Assembly: GCA_026419785.1 (NCBI GenBank) | Contig: JAODTK010003776.1 | Span: forward strand, 124,001 to 188,000 | Source: Sclerodactyla briareus | Taxonomy: Eukaryota; Echinodermata; Holothuroidea; Dendrochirotida; Sclerodactylidae | Reading direction: 5' to 3' | DNA length: 64,000 nt | Shown here: positions 49,510 through 62,989 of the stretch, piece by piece | Layout: every line of letters begins with the position of its first letter | How positions within the stretch are numbered: the first letter of the stretch is position 1 | Notes under the pieces: generated by a model | The model's input: only the letters and a program-made list of their open reading frames with translations | What the model was told of the DNA's origin: nothing | Database searches by the model: none | Program-made: the position numbers and the translations under genes

Positions 49510-51750
49510 AGTTATCCCTTCTATCTTGTAAGATTTGTACTGTGCAAGATTTAACCAGATCACTGGATTTTAGTCTTGGTTCGATCGAAACCTGAAGGAC
49601 CAAGGGATATTCTTCACCACTAATTGTTCCAAGGGCATCTACCAGAGAATCTACAAACACTCGATAACGCAGCAGCTCCAACCGCGAAGTCACAACCCTG
49701 ACCTCCCCGAATGAGACCCGACATTCGTTTACTATCCCAACCCTCTTTATAATACAGTCCCGCAAGTGTTAAAAGTGTCCCCCCCCCCCCCCGGACATTG
49801 GTACAACCTCTGTCCTCCCACCGTGACAACGGAGACAAAAGTCAGAGAACTCCCCCGCCCTTCCCCAACACTTTACTTCCAGAATGACAGAGAAGATATT
49901 CAAGGTGTACAGGACGGTTGCACAGGCCACTTTTTCTCGAGAGTCTCCAGGAGCCTCCCTACACATATATTCGGAAGCCTTGCGAAAATCGACAATAGGC
50001 CACCAGACAGCCTCTCCAAATTTCCAGCTTCCGCTCAGACGGGACAGATAGCCAGTTGCTATCCTCAATGACTTCTTGGTAGTAAAAACTCGACTACTCA
50101 AACGCAGATTCGCAAGCACTGACCACGGACCCTGTTCAGGATGATCCTAGCGAAGATTTGCCAGTACTGAGAAGAGTGTAAACCCTCTATAGTTATTGAA
50201 TCCCGAGTCTCACACCATTTTCCCTTATTCCAGATTGGACAATACGTCCCGTTTTTAAGTCGTTGGGGTGAACCAGTGGCTCCAAACAGAGCCTTAGAGG
50301 CATGCAAACAACTCGAGGGCAGCCCTGGTCCACCAGCCCAGAGCATATCTGGATGGTATGCCCACCGACCTCGGGGCTGTTCACCCTGCAACTGCCCTGC
50401 AACTTTCCTCGATTGTAGGCACTCCAACAATCTACAGGAGTTCGGCCGATTAGAGTTGCAACATTATCATCTGAAATTTCCCCAGCTTGGTGGATCACCT
50501 ATTACAATCTTCAATATCCAGCCCCACTTAACAAGCGAGTCTACCCCTGAGCCTGAGGCTGCGGCTCCCCCGATTGCTTGACTATTCCCCTATAATTTGC
50601 CCCAGTGTTCCCCGTTCCGAGGCTCTAAGGATGCACTATTCTTCCTCTTGAGGTGACGGCTTCGAAAGTTTGCCCAGCACTTCAGGGTCCACGAACGCCT
50701 CCAGAATCGACTGCCCAGCTTGCCAGCATACACTGTAGCTACTTTTGGTTCCGTTCAGATTGCTCACGTCAACCTTGTTAAAGGCCACCGCCGCTCTTCT
50801 TGGGAGTTTGAAATTATGCCTGAGTGTAATTAACATCAAACTGTGACAGCTTTGACGACCTGTACAAACTCTTGAAGAACCCTGTAGTTCATTAGCTCCC
50901 TCGCCATCTCTATGGAGTACATGTTCAATCTCCTTGATAATACACATCATTGGATACAAGGTCCACGCCTCATAGCATCTTTTTTTAAACCCAGACCACT
51001 ATACTGGCCCCGACTTCTGGCAAATTCGGTCGCCGAACTGCTATCAAAACGGCTGCAGATTCTCTGGCCGGCCAAGACCATGACTCATATCCATCCCCAC
51101 GGACAACCATGGCGGAAATTGACATTACCCAGAATAGACCTTTGATTCAGAAGTGGGAACAGCTCGCCACTAACTGATTGAACTTACTGAACCTGCTTCT
51201 TCACCCAAGTCCATCACTCACTCCGTTGAGCGCAAACGCTGTGAAAAGGGTAAAACCCCTGGGGAGGAGTGGTTCTCCGCAGTCCTCCTAATACGGTTCT
51301 TGTGACGATGTACCGTGTTACCGTGGTAACAAGGTGTTGGTCCAGCAAGAAACGCCCCTGCGTACGCGCGATCGTCCTCGGCCAGACATAATAGTGGCCC
51401 ACCTACAGTAATCTCGCCTGATCCCAGCCGGCGCACTTCCAATGCAACTTCAATGCCAAGCCTACTAAATTTCTTGACAAGGACAGGCAAACGGGCATCC
51501 TCATAGTGAGAGGATGTGTTCCAGGAATCAAACGAGATTAAGTCGGGGCGAACAGTGCGGAGAGGGGATGACACCTCGGCACTACCAGCACAATGCCTAC
51601 CACGAGACTACAACCGTCGGGGTCTTCTCCTTCTCCGAAATCGGGTTCCGAGGGCTCTCTGCCCAAAAACCTCATTTGGCGTGATGCCCTGCGGTGGGCA
51701 GCAGCGTCCGTGGAAATCCCGCGGGCAAACACAAGCTATGTAAAATCGAT
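49510..51750 (-). mobile_element. RTE-like LINE with endonuclease and RT remnants, 3'-truncated
   Basis: Reading from 51750 down: an endonuclease start with PLRTVRPDLISFDSWN (about 51525-51565), PVLVKKFSRLGIEVALEVRRLGSGE (about 51415-51490) and a broken YYxWxGRxxxA segment. Next come LRHNFKLPRRAAVAFNKVDVS (about 50755-50825); WAYHPDMLWAGGPG (about 50325-50370); NGTYCPIWNKGK (about 50215-50255); FGEAVWWPIVDFRKASEYMCREA (palm A region, about 49955-50035); and LVDALGTISGE (about 49615-49650). Motifs match the + strand element at 24430-26175, which lacks the endonuclease, while this copy lacks the C-terminal domain. Stops and frameshifts make it inactive. Its truncated end abuts the CR1-like tail at 49509. 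Confidence 0.83.
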
Positions 51751-51999
51751 AGTGTGGCGATGAAAAGAAAAGAGGAGTGGGACAACCCGCCTACCCTGGG
51801 CTACAGATTTTTTTTTCGGGAAGAGATGCCAACCCCTTGGACTGAGACCCCAACGGAAACCCACCCGCTACTTAAAGTAGTAGATTACAGATATATCACT
51901 TAAAATCACGATTATCGAAACCATCGGCACCAAAAGTACTGGTCGAGAGCAAAATGAACGACAACATGAGCCAGTTGGCCAATCAGCGTCAATCAGTGG
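51751..51999. other. Unassigned DNA between LINE and family A
   Basis: No recognisable motif. Confidence 0.3.
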
Positions 52000-54650
52000 C
52001 TACATCGGAGAATATGAGACATATATAGCGTGTTCTCTTCATTGTGAATGAGCTATTTTTTCGTTCGCAAACGAGGGAGCAGCCGTGTGAAATTCATCAC
52101 AGATAATGTCGCCGTGTGGAGAGTGTTGTATACGTACTAAATATGCAGCTCTTTTTCAATGCTTGTTTACGTCCGAATGACGATAACACCAGTTCACCGA
52201 AGGTACGCACATAATATCACTGGGAAAATATATAGTTTGGCCATGATATCAACTTCCTATTATTTCCATGAATTACCCAACTCAGCTAATAATAGAGTTA
52301 CTGTACTCCCAAAGGTGAGTTCCTAAGTAATGTTAATTTTCTTAGTACACTTCCTCTCACTTACGTCTTAGTCTTAGATCAATATTAATCTAACAATGCA
52401 CATATGAAGAGTGAAAAATCGAATAAATGAGTGAACAAGAACATCCTGGAATTAAAGTGTTCACACGGCTTTTGAGCAAGAACCAGCACTATTCAACATT
52501 AATTGATGTTAACTCAAGCGGGATCGCCCCGCGGGACTTCTTTGTTCCAATCCAAAACTCTTCAATCCTGAAGTATGTATTCCATAATTATGTTTTTCCA
52601 TTCCTGGAAAATGTTTGTCTCGTATCTGGTCGATAGGTAAAATGTTTACCTGCGGGGATATATACATGGAGCCATGCCGAGGCAAGTTAGGCAAAGGCGA
52701 TTGCGGAAATTGAAGAAGTAAATAGTGAACGACACGATGCATAATACTGAAAGTTCCAACATGACAAAACCAATCAGTTTGATGATAGACTGCTTTGCCT
52801 CGGGTGACTAACTTCGAAAAACTTTCAAAGAACCTTCGGCTATTAAAATCTGACATAACACACATGGGCGAAGATATAGCATTTTAGCAATACAGAAGAT
52901 GTGAGTTGGGATGCTGCAATAGCAAAGATGTTAAGAAAAAGGGGACATTTGAATTGGTGAGAAGGTTAAAATTAACTCCATGTCCATCTGTTGTCACATT
53001 TCGTATACCGAGAGTGAGCAAGAATATTGATTTGAACGAAATGCTATTGCTGTACCTAACACAAACGTTTCCTTCGTTAAGAGCCTGGGAACATGTTTTT
53101 TTGGTAATGGGATGACTTTTCCAGCCCTTCATGCGTTGTAATGTTCTAACAGATTGCAAGTCGTGGCAATTTAGAAATATTTCGAGTCTGTTCGCTGAGG
53201 TTGCCTATACCAAACTGATGCGTACTGCTTTGGGAGGTAATTTCTGATTGACTAGTGTTATTGTATTGTAGTTTCATATATTTTAATTAGGGCTGGGATT
53301 AGGTTAGATATTAGGGGTTTGTGGGCAACCACAGCAGTTCTTACAGTCACGGCGCATCGATCACGAAATTGGTCCCAGTATATCGGTATACCAAATAGTT
53401 AAAAAGTACTAACCTTCTCCTCTGGTTATCTCTGTGATTTAATCATTGTACTTCATATGTTATTCACACCACAGTTACGACGCCATCTCATTTGATAACG
53501 TGTTTGATAAACCTGGAAACTAGTACATTTCACGTGTTACACCTGGAGGCGGTGCTAATGACATATCAGAACCCCCTACGCTAGCGTCGAAACGTTTGGC
53601 TGCTGAAAAAAATTCATGGCCAAGGCTATGAATTAAATCATGTTCTTTGTAAACGCAAGCAAAAAAATAGCACTGAGCTCCCCGAAATGTAGTCAATTAC
53701 CGTAGGGTATTTTGAACGTGGCGCTAAATACTAGATTATTTGTGTAAGGTTATCGGGACATGCAGAATACTAAAAACTACTAGCGGCCTTTTGCGAGGGA
53801 AAATGCTTGCACGACAGTTGTTCGAGTGAGGCGTAACTGACAAAATAACACTCAACTACGCACATACTGATCCGAACGCGCCTAGATAATAGTGGAATCA
53901 GATTCCGAGTGTAGTCTATCTGAATTTTGCAAACAAAGCGACTAATTTGGTTTCATGCATCATATAGGGAAAGAAGTTCCGGAACAAACAGAGGGCGTAT
54001 TTCCTTCACGAACACTCGAGAGCTCCTATTGTATCCTTTCCATTTGATGGCGCTTATTTATTTCATCGTTATAGTTCTAACTCTCTGACGATTTTGCACT
54101 TCACATACCGTCCATTTCTTTAGTATTTCTCCGCTTCGTGTATTTGTTCTCACATAAATTGAGGAATTTCTGTATTCGGGGTATTCTGAAGTGAAAACAC
54201 GTGAAACATCATAACCAGTAGGTAGAACAAACCAAAGATGGCAACCTACATCCGATGGCCGTCTCTACTAAAATACTCCAAATATCGTGAGAGAAGTTAC
54301 TCGCTCTTTCTCTTTCCCCCAGTTATATGCATTAGTTCAATATGAGACAAGAGTGTGATCCTAAATTTCTACAACCTGTTTGTTGAGAAAAGTTAATCTT
54401 GATTTATATAGTCATACGCATCATGCCTAGATAGTTCAGACTTCTAGAAAATCCCAATAACCACCTCATGTTTCCATTGTGGAGTGCCGCTCCGGTGGCA
54501 TCTTGCAACTAATTATTAATCGTTTTTCTAATACAACGGACAATTGACTATAGGAACACGAGTGATTATCTCATGTCCGTTACGTCTTGATAATTAACAA
54601 TCATAGTCGTACTGTACATTTTCTATCACTGCAGGTATTGTTATTCATCA
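52000..54650 (+). repeat. Family A interspersed repeat, copy 4 (longest uninterrupted)
   Basis: It is colinear with copy 2 across nearly its whole length and with copy 1 at 53590-54100. It includes a T/G-rich segment with AGGGCTGGGATTAGGTTAG (near 53287) and several short dyads. Open frames do not exceed 118 codons and are not conserved with copy 2. Ends are approximate; no terminal repeats or RT motifs were found, so the class is unknown. Confidence 0.7.
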
Positions 54651-55439
54651 AAGTCTCAACTCAACAGAAGGCCCTCACGTTACATACTGCTCCTAACACG
54701 CCTAACTCCACCAGGGAGGGGCATGTGAATTACGGCAAGCATATCGGGCCTGGCGTAATATCGTCTCGCGATATTCGACACTGGGGTTTGCAATTGATTC
54801 GGTTCGATATCATTGTGCTATTCCGTGTTGATACCGTATTGGCGGTTGCGACGATATTTCGTCGTGCGTCCTAAGCGTCGCTACACCGTCCTCACTCGCC
54901 TTCATACCTCCCAATACCAGTCCCCCAGTCAAAAAAGGCTAAACAATGTGAATTGTTCAAAATAGGGGGGTTATATACCCGCCGTTTAACAATTTCACTG
55001 ATGGTTGTCAAATAAGTGGCAAACAATATGAGCCTTTCGTGAACGTGGACTACAGTCGTTTGAACCAAATAACCCCAAAAGCCTCAGTTTTCATTCACAT
55101 CCACAATGGTCAAATTGTTTCAATCGGCATCAAGTATATACAACACATTGATATTTGCCAGATGTTTTAAGGATACCACTCCTGAGCGCTTTTGTACCAA
55201 CTGCTCAACTCAGCTTACAGTCCCAAGCCAAGTGATCATATTGTTCAGTGGGGATGCAGTCGGCTATTAATATAATGTGGGGTGGGGTTCCATAAATGAG
55301 GTGGCCAGCTGTATCTTTGCTATTGAACATTTGAACCCTCTGTAGGCTGTTCATGCATCTCTGAAATGATTCTTTGGAATATTTTGAAGGAAACAGACAA
55401 ATCGAGAATATTATTTGGTCAGAATATTTACCTTTGTGA
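54651..55439. other. Unassigned DNA
   Basis: A 95-codon frame (54587-54874) continues from family A into this stretch but shows no domain. Nothing else was recognised. Confidence 0.3.
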
Positions 55440-56960
55440 AAATTTATATTTTGGACCAAAACCTGGTTTGGTTTCTCACATTATTTGTATTTGGGGGGAA
55501 TTGGAGTGTGACATAAAATATCAAGCATTATTTTTCATTCAGTTTTCCATTTTACCTTCAACACATAGACAATTGAGTAGCTACTAATAAAATATATGTT
55601 TATAGTGACGCAGGTTTGGTTGGATGTTTCTGATGAATGAGCATTGATATATAGTATCACCACGTAACATTTGGTTTCTCAAATGTTACGCGTGAAATCC
55701 CTCAGTAATAAGTATCCTATCTCAGCAATCAAGAACTGCATACATGCAAACTGTGTGTAAGTTTAGAGATAGCAGTAGCCCAGATGAATAGAGAATACAA
55801 ATCCAAGACACATTTGAATTCCTCCAAGAAAAATGACACAATCGATTTTCACTAGGAGTGTGGTTTCTTACAAAAATGTTACACTGTGATTTTTGTTGTC
55901 AATAAAATCGTAATCTGACAAATAATGAATGAAAAACTGATGATTTGGTGTATTTTGTGGTCGGCCACATGGCCTCATAAGAAAGTTCTGCTGCTTTTAC
56001 TATAAAAAAAAAATATATTAAGGGAAGAGTCTTTGGTTTCTCTTCGTTACACAGTGATATAAAACGTTCCTACTTCGCCATAATTTGAATGCATAATCAA
56101 ATAACAGTATGCATTTCAGTATAACTGAACAAGAAGAAGAGTGAATCCGTTATGGCAAGGGGACAGATTAAAAATACCTGCTTGTTCTATGTTAGAGCCC
56201 TAAAATAGTAAATTCAGTGTAACAGAGGAAACCAAATTGTGTTCTCTGTTAAACGTTGCAACGTAGCTACTGAAAAATAATACTAGGTTGTTTTCGCTTT
56301 TTCTTTGGGATTGAAGGAGCTGCATAATCTGTGGAAAATACAAACTTTGAATATAATTTTCAGCTATTCCAGTTTGTATCCAGTCAAGAATACATTATTA
56401 CGTCGGGTGAAAGAGAAACCAAATTTTGGGTTCTCTGTTTACAGTTAACAACATTTTTTTCCCCCGTGTCCCCTTTTCACATATTTGAGACCCAATTGGT
56501 AAATAACTTTATGTGAGTGATGAAGAGTTTGCTCCTCTACATCCATCAATGTTTCTCCTGACATCCTTAATTTATTTTAGTTAGGTACAGACTTTTCTGG
56601 TGAGTTGACCCAAATTTGCCTAAGCTGTAAAGTTGTTATCTCCATAAATTTCCTTGTGTCCAATATGGCGACTATGGCAATTGATTAAGTGGATAGCATG
56701 CATGATCCACTGCAAAAAAGGACATTTGGCAGGGGATTAGGTATGCAATGTAAAAATTATTTGTGTAACAAAGCATTTTGATTTCTCTGTTACACGGTAA
56801 GATTTTGCAGGGGCATCATAGATTATGCTCTGCCATGGCCAAGCAACATTAGAAATATGCTAATTCTTTATAATCCCACAAAAATATACATGTCCCTCTT
56901 TCTTGAAGAAAGTGCAAAGAAATGAATTGTACAGTTCTAAAGGTGGCACTCACGTCACAC
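55440..56960 (+). repeat. Satellite-like tandem array, ~185 bp units
   Basis: The core word TTTGGTTTCTCxxxGTTACAC, or CCAAAT..GTTCTCTGTT, recurs near 55463, 55670, 55861, 56031, 56236, 56420 and 56776, and one unit near 56600 is too diverged to read. Spacing is 170-207 bp. Units are AT-rich and highly diverged, so this is an old array. No open frame is conserved between units. Confidence 0.65.
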
Positions 56961-57051
56961 ATTGGCCTCCATATTTATGGAAACACCCATGTATATTATA
57001 TAATTCATCATATGTGTATTTTTGGCCTGATTAACAATATCACGAAGGGAC

Positions 57052-57070
57052 CGCCGTTAAACTAACGGCG
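57052..57070. repeat. Short perfect hairpin
   Basis: CGCCGTTA and TAACGGCG pair perfectly around a 3-base loop. No T-run follows, and the context gives no function. Confidence 0.6.
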
Positions 57071-57099
57071 CCATGGACATATGTTTGAATGCGAACATA

Positions 57100-59798
57100 C
57101 TAAAATGATAGAACTTACTCAAGTCACGTCCGGACTTGGTTGAGCAATTTTAGTTCAAGATGTTGTGACAACACCACGCAACTCAACTCCAAACGGCAAC
57201 CCCACGCTACCAGCTCACGAATTTAAAGTGTTTTTGCCCAAGATCCAGGCCAAAAATCCGTTGACTGGATTCAGATCTTCATGTAGCCTCCATAACGATC
57301 AATCCTGTTCGCCGGCAAAAGCGCAACACTAGATGGTGACCGTCAACCCCTCTCCCCCTCCCTTTATTACAATATCTAAATCAAATTTACCTTCGATTCT
57401 TAGTTAACCGATCGCCTTACTTTTTACTCGTGAGCTGAATCCTAAGACTGTGAAATAATCTAGTAGCCATTTAACTTTGAAGAATTTGCGATGTGGACAC
57501 CACATGCGTAACCTGCACTTATCTGCATGAAACAACTGCCAATCGAAATACCATCTGAAATCTAATTCAGTCTCTTTCTTGGAACATTGTTCTTTCGTCG
57601 AAAACCTCCCGAGAGATACAAACTCTGCGAACTTCGCAACTCTGGAATGCACCGAATCTTCGACTCCTTAAAACGACACTAGTGGACCTCTCGCCAAGGC
57701 GACGGACGCTCTTATGACTACTCGTTGTTCCTTATTAATTCCCTTAATGCCCAGCATTTTCAATTTGAGAGCCGGAGCCGCTCATGCAGAAAACCTTTTT
57801 TAGAGCGTTTGAAGTCTAGGAATTATAATCATCACCCGCCATCTATCAACTGCCTAGTGACTCTTCTATATATTCTAAGAGATTGTCAAACCGAACGATT
57901 TTGTTTAAACCACGCCGAGAACCGCGAATCAGACTATACTCATTGGAAAAATACTATGATGATCCCGAATAATGGATTCCCACACCTTACAGAGCCACCT
58001 GGAAACAAACGTCCGTGACGCTGGACTCGACCTGGAACGATTTCTTTTGCAAAGCGTTGCTGTACGACTATGCTTTGCGCTGTAATTATTCGGTTAACCC
58101 CAGATTACTATCCAGAAATGTCCGACTTATTCTATCCACATGCCCAAATTGACCTGGATAATTCGCATAAACACAAACAAAATTTAGGAATAACACTTCA
58201 GAAACATTTGCAGAAACACTACAATATAATATATCCTGTACTCACCATGTTTCCAGATTTTCCCGCTGTTTACCTAGATGAATTTGGCCCTGATCCAAAT
58301 ATGATCATGATCTCCAGTCAATTCAAAATTGCCCGAATAAACTAGTTTCCATAAATTGGACCACAATTGACGCCAATCCATTTCCCTTAAGCAATATTAC
58401 CGGTACTCCCATGGAGGTCTACATTCTAGCACATTTCTACCGGTCGTATATTATCATTGAAGTTATCGGATTTTTGATTTAATGTTTTTCTTCAAATAGC
58501 TGACGACCTGACCCCACAACAACTAATTATTAGTTCCAAGTGCTATTTTTGTGGGAAACCCTCACTCCATTTACCCCTGGGAGCACATGCTAGGAGGCAC
58601 GAGCTTTGAACAGGTAAGGGGGGGGGTGGGGCGGGGTGGGGTGTGCGAATCCCCCCCTCCCACTCCTGCTTTTGATGTAGCGCATGCTTCCCGTTTGTGA
58701 TATTGTCCAGTTGAGACGCTGATAAAAAAGCAACGCAATACAGCACCTAAATGATGGCCAAGATCTTACTAGTGCCCGATTCGATTTTATTCAACAAAAG
58801 CCTGTGAATAGTGCGACCATATTCGTGGGTGTGTGATTATTTTACGTATTGTGAAATTTCATGAAACTGGGAAATGTTCCGATTTTGACGAGAAAGTTCT
58901 TGCCATCATGGCTTAGGCCTACATGTGCTTGCTACGCTTTCAAACTTCCGGAATTGATCCTTCACCAATTCTCATTTTGAGATGGCATAAGCCATCATCG
59001 CGATAAACTGTTTTCAGGGCCCTGAATCACGTTCACTGCATTCTAGCTAAATTGCAGTCGAACTGTTTCCCCACAATTAGCTGGCTTATACTTTTAACCA
59101 ACGTTAAACTGACTTCCTCGAATCACTGCTTTTGGTCGCCAGAGATGAGTCATCCACCTTTTTTTCAAGCGGCTTCAAGCAAATGTCCATGACATTTCCA
59201 ATTAACTGTACCATGACTGCTTAGATTTTCCCCGCTTGTCCGACCTGTGTTGTAATGAGCAAACAAACAGTTTTTTCGGCACTTGGTGCGCGTTATGTGT
59301 GCCGTGTGCGTGCCCCCCCCCTCCCCCAAGGTCGAATCGCCGAGTATCAAGCATGATTTATTTCACCAGTTCCGATGAAACAGTGCATTCTATCACGTTG
59401 AAACAGCTCAATTGCATAGCTGCCTCAATTAAAACAAACTATGATTTTAATTGAATGTTAATTTTTAAAAGCATTTACCTTTCTTTACAAGCTGTAGTCA
59501 TAGACTCCATCTTAACAACATTTACTCACGTCTTTGAACTTAAAACCGCTATCACATTTACCGACCTCTTCGAATGAGAATTAGAGTTTTCCCCTCCAAA
59601 TAACAACTTGCCACTGCGCTGATTTCAATTGAATGAGCCATTCTAGCTGGCCAGACAACTGCAGAGCGACAGAAGAGTGTGTCTACAAACATAATTTTGG
59701 TTGATCGAAGTCCAAAGATTGAAGAAATATTGGGTCCTTCAATTTTACAAATTACGTATAGAAAATAATAATCTGCCCTACATGCGCCTGCTATGCAT
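57100..59798. other. Long stretch without recognised features
   Basis: Three short frames at 57404-57652 (-), 57725-58018 (+) and 58070-58345 (+) have protein-like composition but no known motif, splice frame or paralogue. They are not called. A G-rich/C-rich block lies at 58615-58660. Confidence 0.3.
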
Positions 59799-59821
59799 AT
59801 ATAGGCGCAAAGCGCCTATAT
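59799..59821. repeat. Perfect 10 bp-stem hairpin
   Basis: ATATAGGCGC and GCGCCTATAT pair around an AAA loop. It may be the remnant of an inverted-repeat element end; no second copy was found in the window. Confidence 0.7.
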
Positions 59822-62800
59822 GGTCGGGAGTAACATTACAATTTTGATCTAAACTCGAATTCAATTACTGTTGACGACGTGGACGAGTGTAGTTAACTTT
59901 ATGAATCGTGTGCGCTGTACTCAACTCCATAGAGTTTCTTGTCTGGTTGGATTTTTTTTTTATTTTTTATCCCTAGCTCGGAATATCACATAACTTGCTA
60001 TTCGGTGAACGTTACCATATTGAAATAATCTCATTATTCGAAAGGGTGAACATCTTCAAACAGTCAAGCAGTACATCGTTTGGCTAAAAAAAAAGTTACG
60101 CAATCCAGTGTCACATCATACGCGGCAGTGCAGATTCATGTTGAGATCGAGGTCGAGAGAGTGACCATAATTCGCGCGAGAAATTGAAGAAATACGGGCA
60201 GGGTGACGCAAACGGAGTGAACTTCGTTTACATTTTTTTTTTTTTCTGGGGGGGGGGGAATTTCAATCGGATAAAATGACAACCCACCATTTTAATGTCG
60301 CGCCCCTACAAACGTATGGTTTTTTTTTTCTTACACCCGCCTAATCTCTTGCTCTGAGAGGCCTCATTCCCCAACATTTCCGTGTACGTGGTCGCGTAAA
60401 CCGATATGTCTCTCCGCTATGCTAAGATAGTACATTACCATTCCCCTCGCCCTCCACTTTGAACGGACTGTATCTTTTGCTGACGCAATCAGCGTCTGTA
60501 TGAAATAGCAATTAACCTCACGAACGGCGACGCGTGCAGAATTGTTTGTCCCTCTTAAAATCCGGTTCTCAATAGATTAGTTTCCCCTTTTCTAGATTCT
60601 GCCTAAATTATAGACACATATTTTTCACCTGGTCTTGCAGTTTTTATCTGAAGTTTTTTTCTTGTCCGAATTTTGATGAACGATGAAGTCATCGGGTGGA
60701 CAACTAGTTCACAGTGAGCATCTCAGGACTAGGCTAATAGGATGGGCAATGGTCTTTCTTTCTTCTTCCATCCTTGTTCATCGCTGTGGGATTGGGCTAT
60801 TCGAAGTTAAACTCTTTATTTCAGTGCCCCTGTACGATGGAGTCGTATGCAATGTAACCCACAGTATAACCTTCTATGACTTCTTACTATTAACTGCGGA
60901 AGGTGACCTATCCCAGCACGGATCTTTGCTGAATAGAAACGAGGAGTGATTGTGTACATATCACGTGTCATCGCATAACCACTGGAGATTAGGACGGGTT
61001 TAATAATTGATCGAATGTTGTCCAGGCCAAACACCCGGCATCGGGCCAGTAGATTCTATAATACAGTTATCTGCCCGCCGGTAATCGGAACTCATACCCA
61101 CATATATGGATTTCTCTTACCAATGGAGTAATGGTGGTTCGTATAGAAGACAATGCCTTTGTGGAGCATACCTACAAGAAAACTACCAGCGCAAGCCGTT
61201 GACCTGTTATCAGGTAATAAGACGACAAATTGGCTGGGAGCCTAACTGTTGAGTCGTGGATTGATTATACATACTTTTTGGTTGTGTTCAACAGTAAAAC
61301 TGGATTTAAGTAGGCTATGAATGAACAGTTCTTAGGCGGCTACTTGTATAGCTTATTGACGAGGCTTGTGCCTCTTCAGTTGCCTGTGAAATGTTCGAGC
61401 TCCTTGATAGGTCATCCTCCAGCCTTTATTCATGTTGTAAACCTTGAGCACCATACGACCTCGTCACAAGTTGAGTCCACTGGGCACAACAATTCGGTTG
61501 GAGTGTGAGCAAGTAGCGGCAAACATAGCAGTGCTTATTCTTTCGAACGAACTAACACAAAATGTGAGGAAAAACTGGAAAGTCTGGATACGTGCGCAGT
61601 CGCTGTGAATAGGCCTTCAACACGTGAGTTAATTTCCGCCCTATCTTCTATTGTAGCATTATGCGATGCTTTGCGTGACTGAACAGTATTCCTCAGTGTC
61701 CTAGCCTGGGATAAAAACTGGGAAAGTTTGTTACGCATGCTACAGATTGATAACTCTGTAATGTAGTTTTGATGTAGACGTATTAGTTTTCTTAGGCGAT
61801 GTAGTTTGCGATCAATCCAGCTTATGAAATTTTACTAATTGCAGATTTTCACGAAACTTTGATTTTACTCCAAACAATTCCCAGGTTGGTTAATTCCCGT
61901 CCGACGCCATGCAAACTTTTAATGGTCGCTTTCCCACCAGTTGGTAACCAGCAACAATGTCTCTGTGGACACGATTCGGGCGAATTGTTACCTCAATGTT
62001 CATGATGGTTGGCAGGATTCGTCAATTAGCCATAGTTCCACTTCTGAATGAAGGGCTATCGTCCATCGTTTGGTTTTTCCGACCTAAAGATATCTCTGAA
62101 AATCTTTTTTTAGGATAACATTGTGGGCAGCCGTAGTAAATCAGTGGACTATTTTGAAGGAGTTTCTACTGGGCACAGTGACATTATGAAGGACGGTTCA
62201 CAGCAGCTCACGGCGCATTTTCGTTGACAAGGGTATCCTGTTTTATATTTACTAGTTTTCTATTTATCAATCGTACCGTTTTCCCTTGTTTCGCCATTTT
62301 TCAAGTAAGTGGTAGTTCTTAAAATTTATGTTATTTCTGAAGGGTGGTTGGTGGTTAGTTATCTCTATCCTCACATGACGCACATACACCTCGACTTTCG
62401 AAATGGTCATATTCGGCGCGGGGGGGTGTGGGGGGGGGATGGCGGTATGGGTTTCTCATCTCAGTCACTGCAGTCAACCACTATGCAGAGAGAACGATGT
62501 TTCAAATTATTGAATAGCTATCTTGATAACTTGGCTGTAATGGTAGTGGTTGTCGGGAGCTTTTTAAGAGTCTCCATATATACAGCCCTTTTACGGTAAA
62601 TTGGCGCCCTGTTTTGTGACCTTAGCATTTCTCGTTAGGATTGCGCACCTACATAGACCATAGTCCAATCAGATACGGTCCTAATTGCCTCAGAGTCATC
62701 AAGATATGGTTAAACAAAAACACGTATCTATTGTCCTCCTATTCCCTTTTGCAGATAGTGGTTATGATAAGGCGATAGCATACGTGCAGTTTGTCTTAAA

Positions 62801-62989
62801 ACAATGACTGTGAAGTTTGTTCAATTACATGAAACTAGAGGCTGTGCGCCCTCTCATAGCCGTGACGAGAATGTCACAAAAACCCTTATCAGGAAGAGAT
62901 GGACCATTTTCCCCCTAGATTGGCTGATAGGATGTGTATTGCACCACCACATCCCACCTTTACATACATGAAACACCCGTGCAATGACG
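59822..62989. other. Long stretch without recognised features
   Basis: Poly-T followed by poly-G is present at about 60231-60260. A minus-strand frame is open for about 97 codons at 61535-61830 (charged, helical composition) without a recognised domain. G-rich tract at 62417-62440. No gene is called. Confidence 0.3.

Noticed and set aside
49766..50581. Plus-strand frames of about 101 codons
   Set aside because: They are shadows of the minus-strand RTE-like LINE, whose motifs are recognisable.
61535..61830. ~97-codon minus-strand frame with helical composition
   Set aside because: No domain recognised, no convincing splice sites, and length within chance for this window size.
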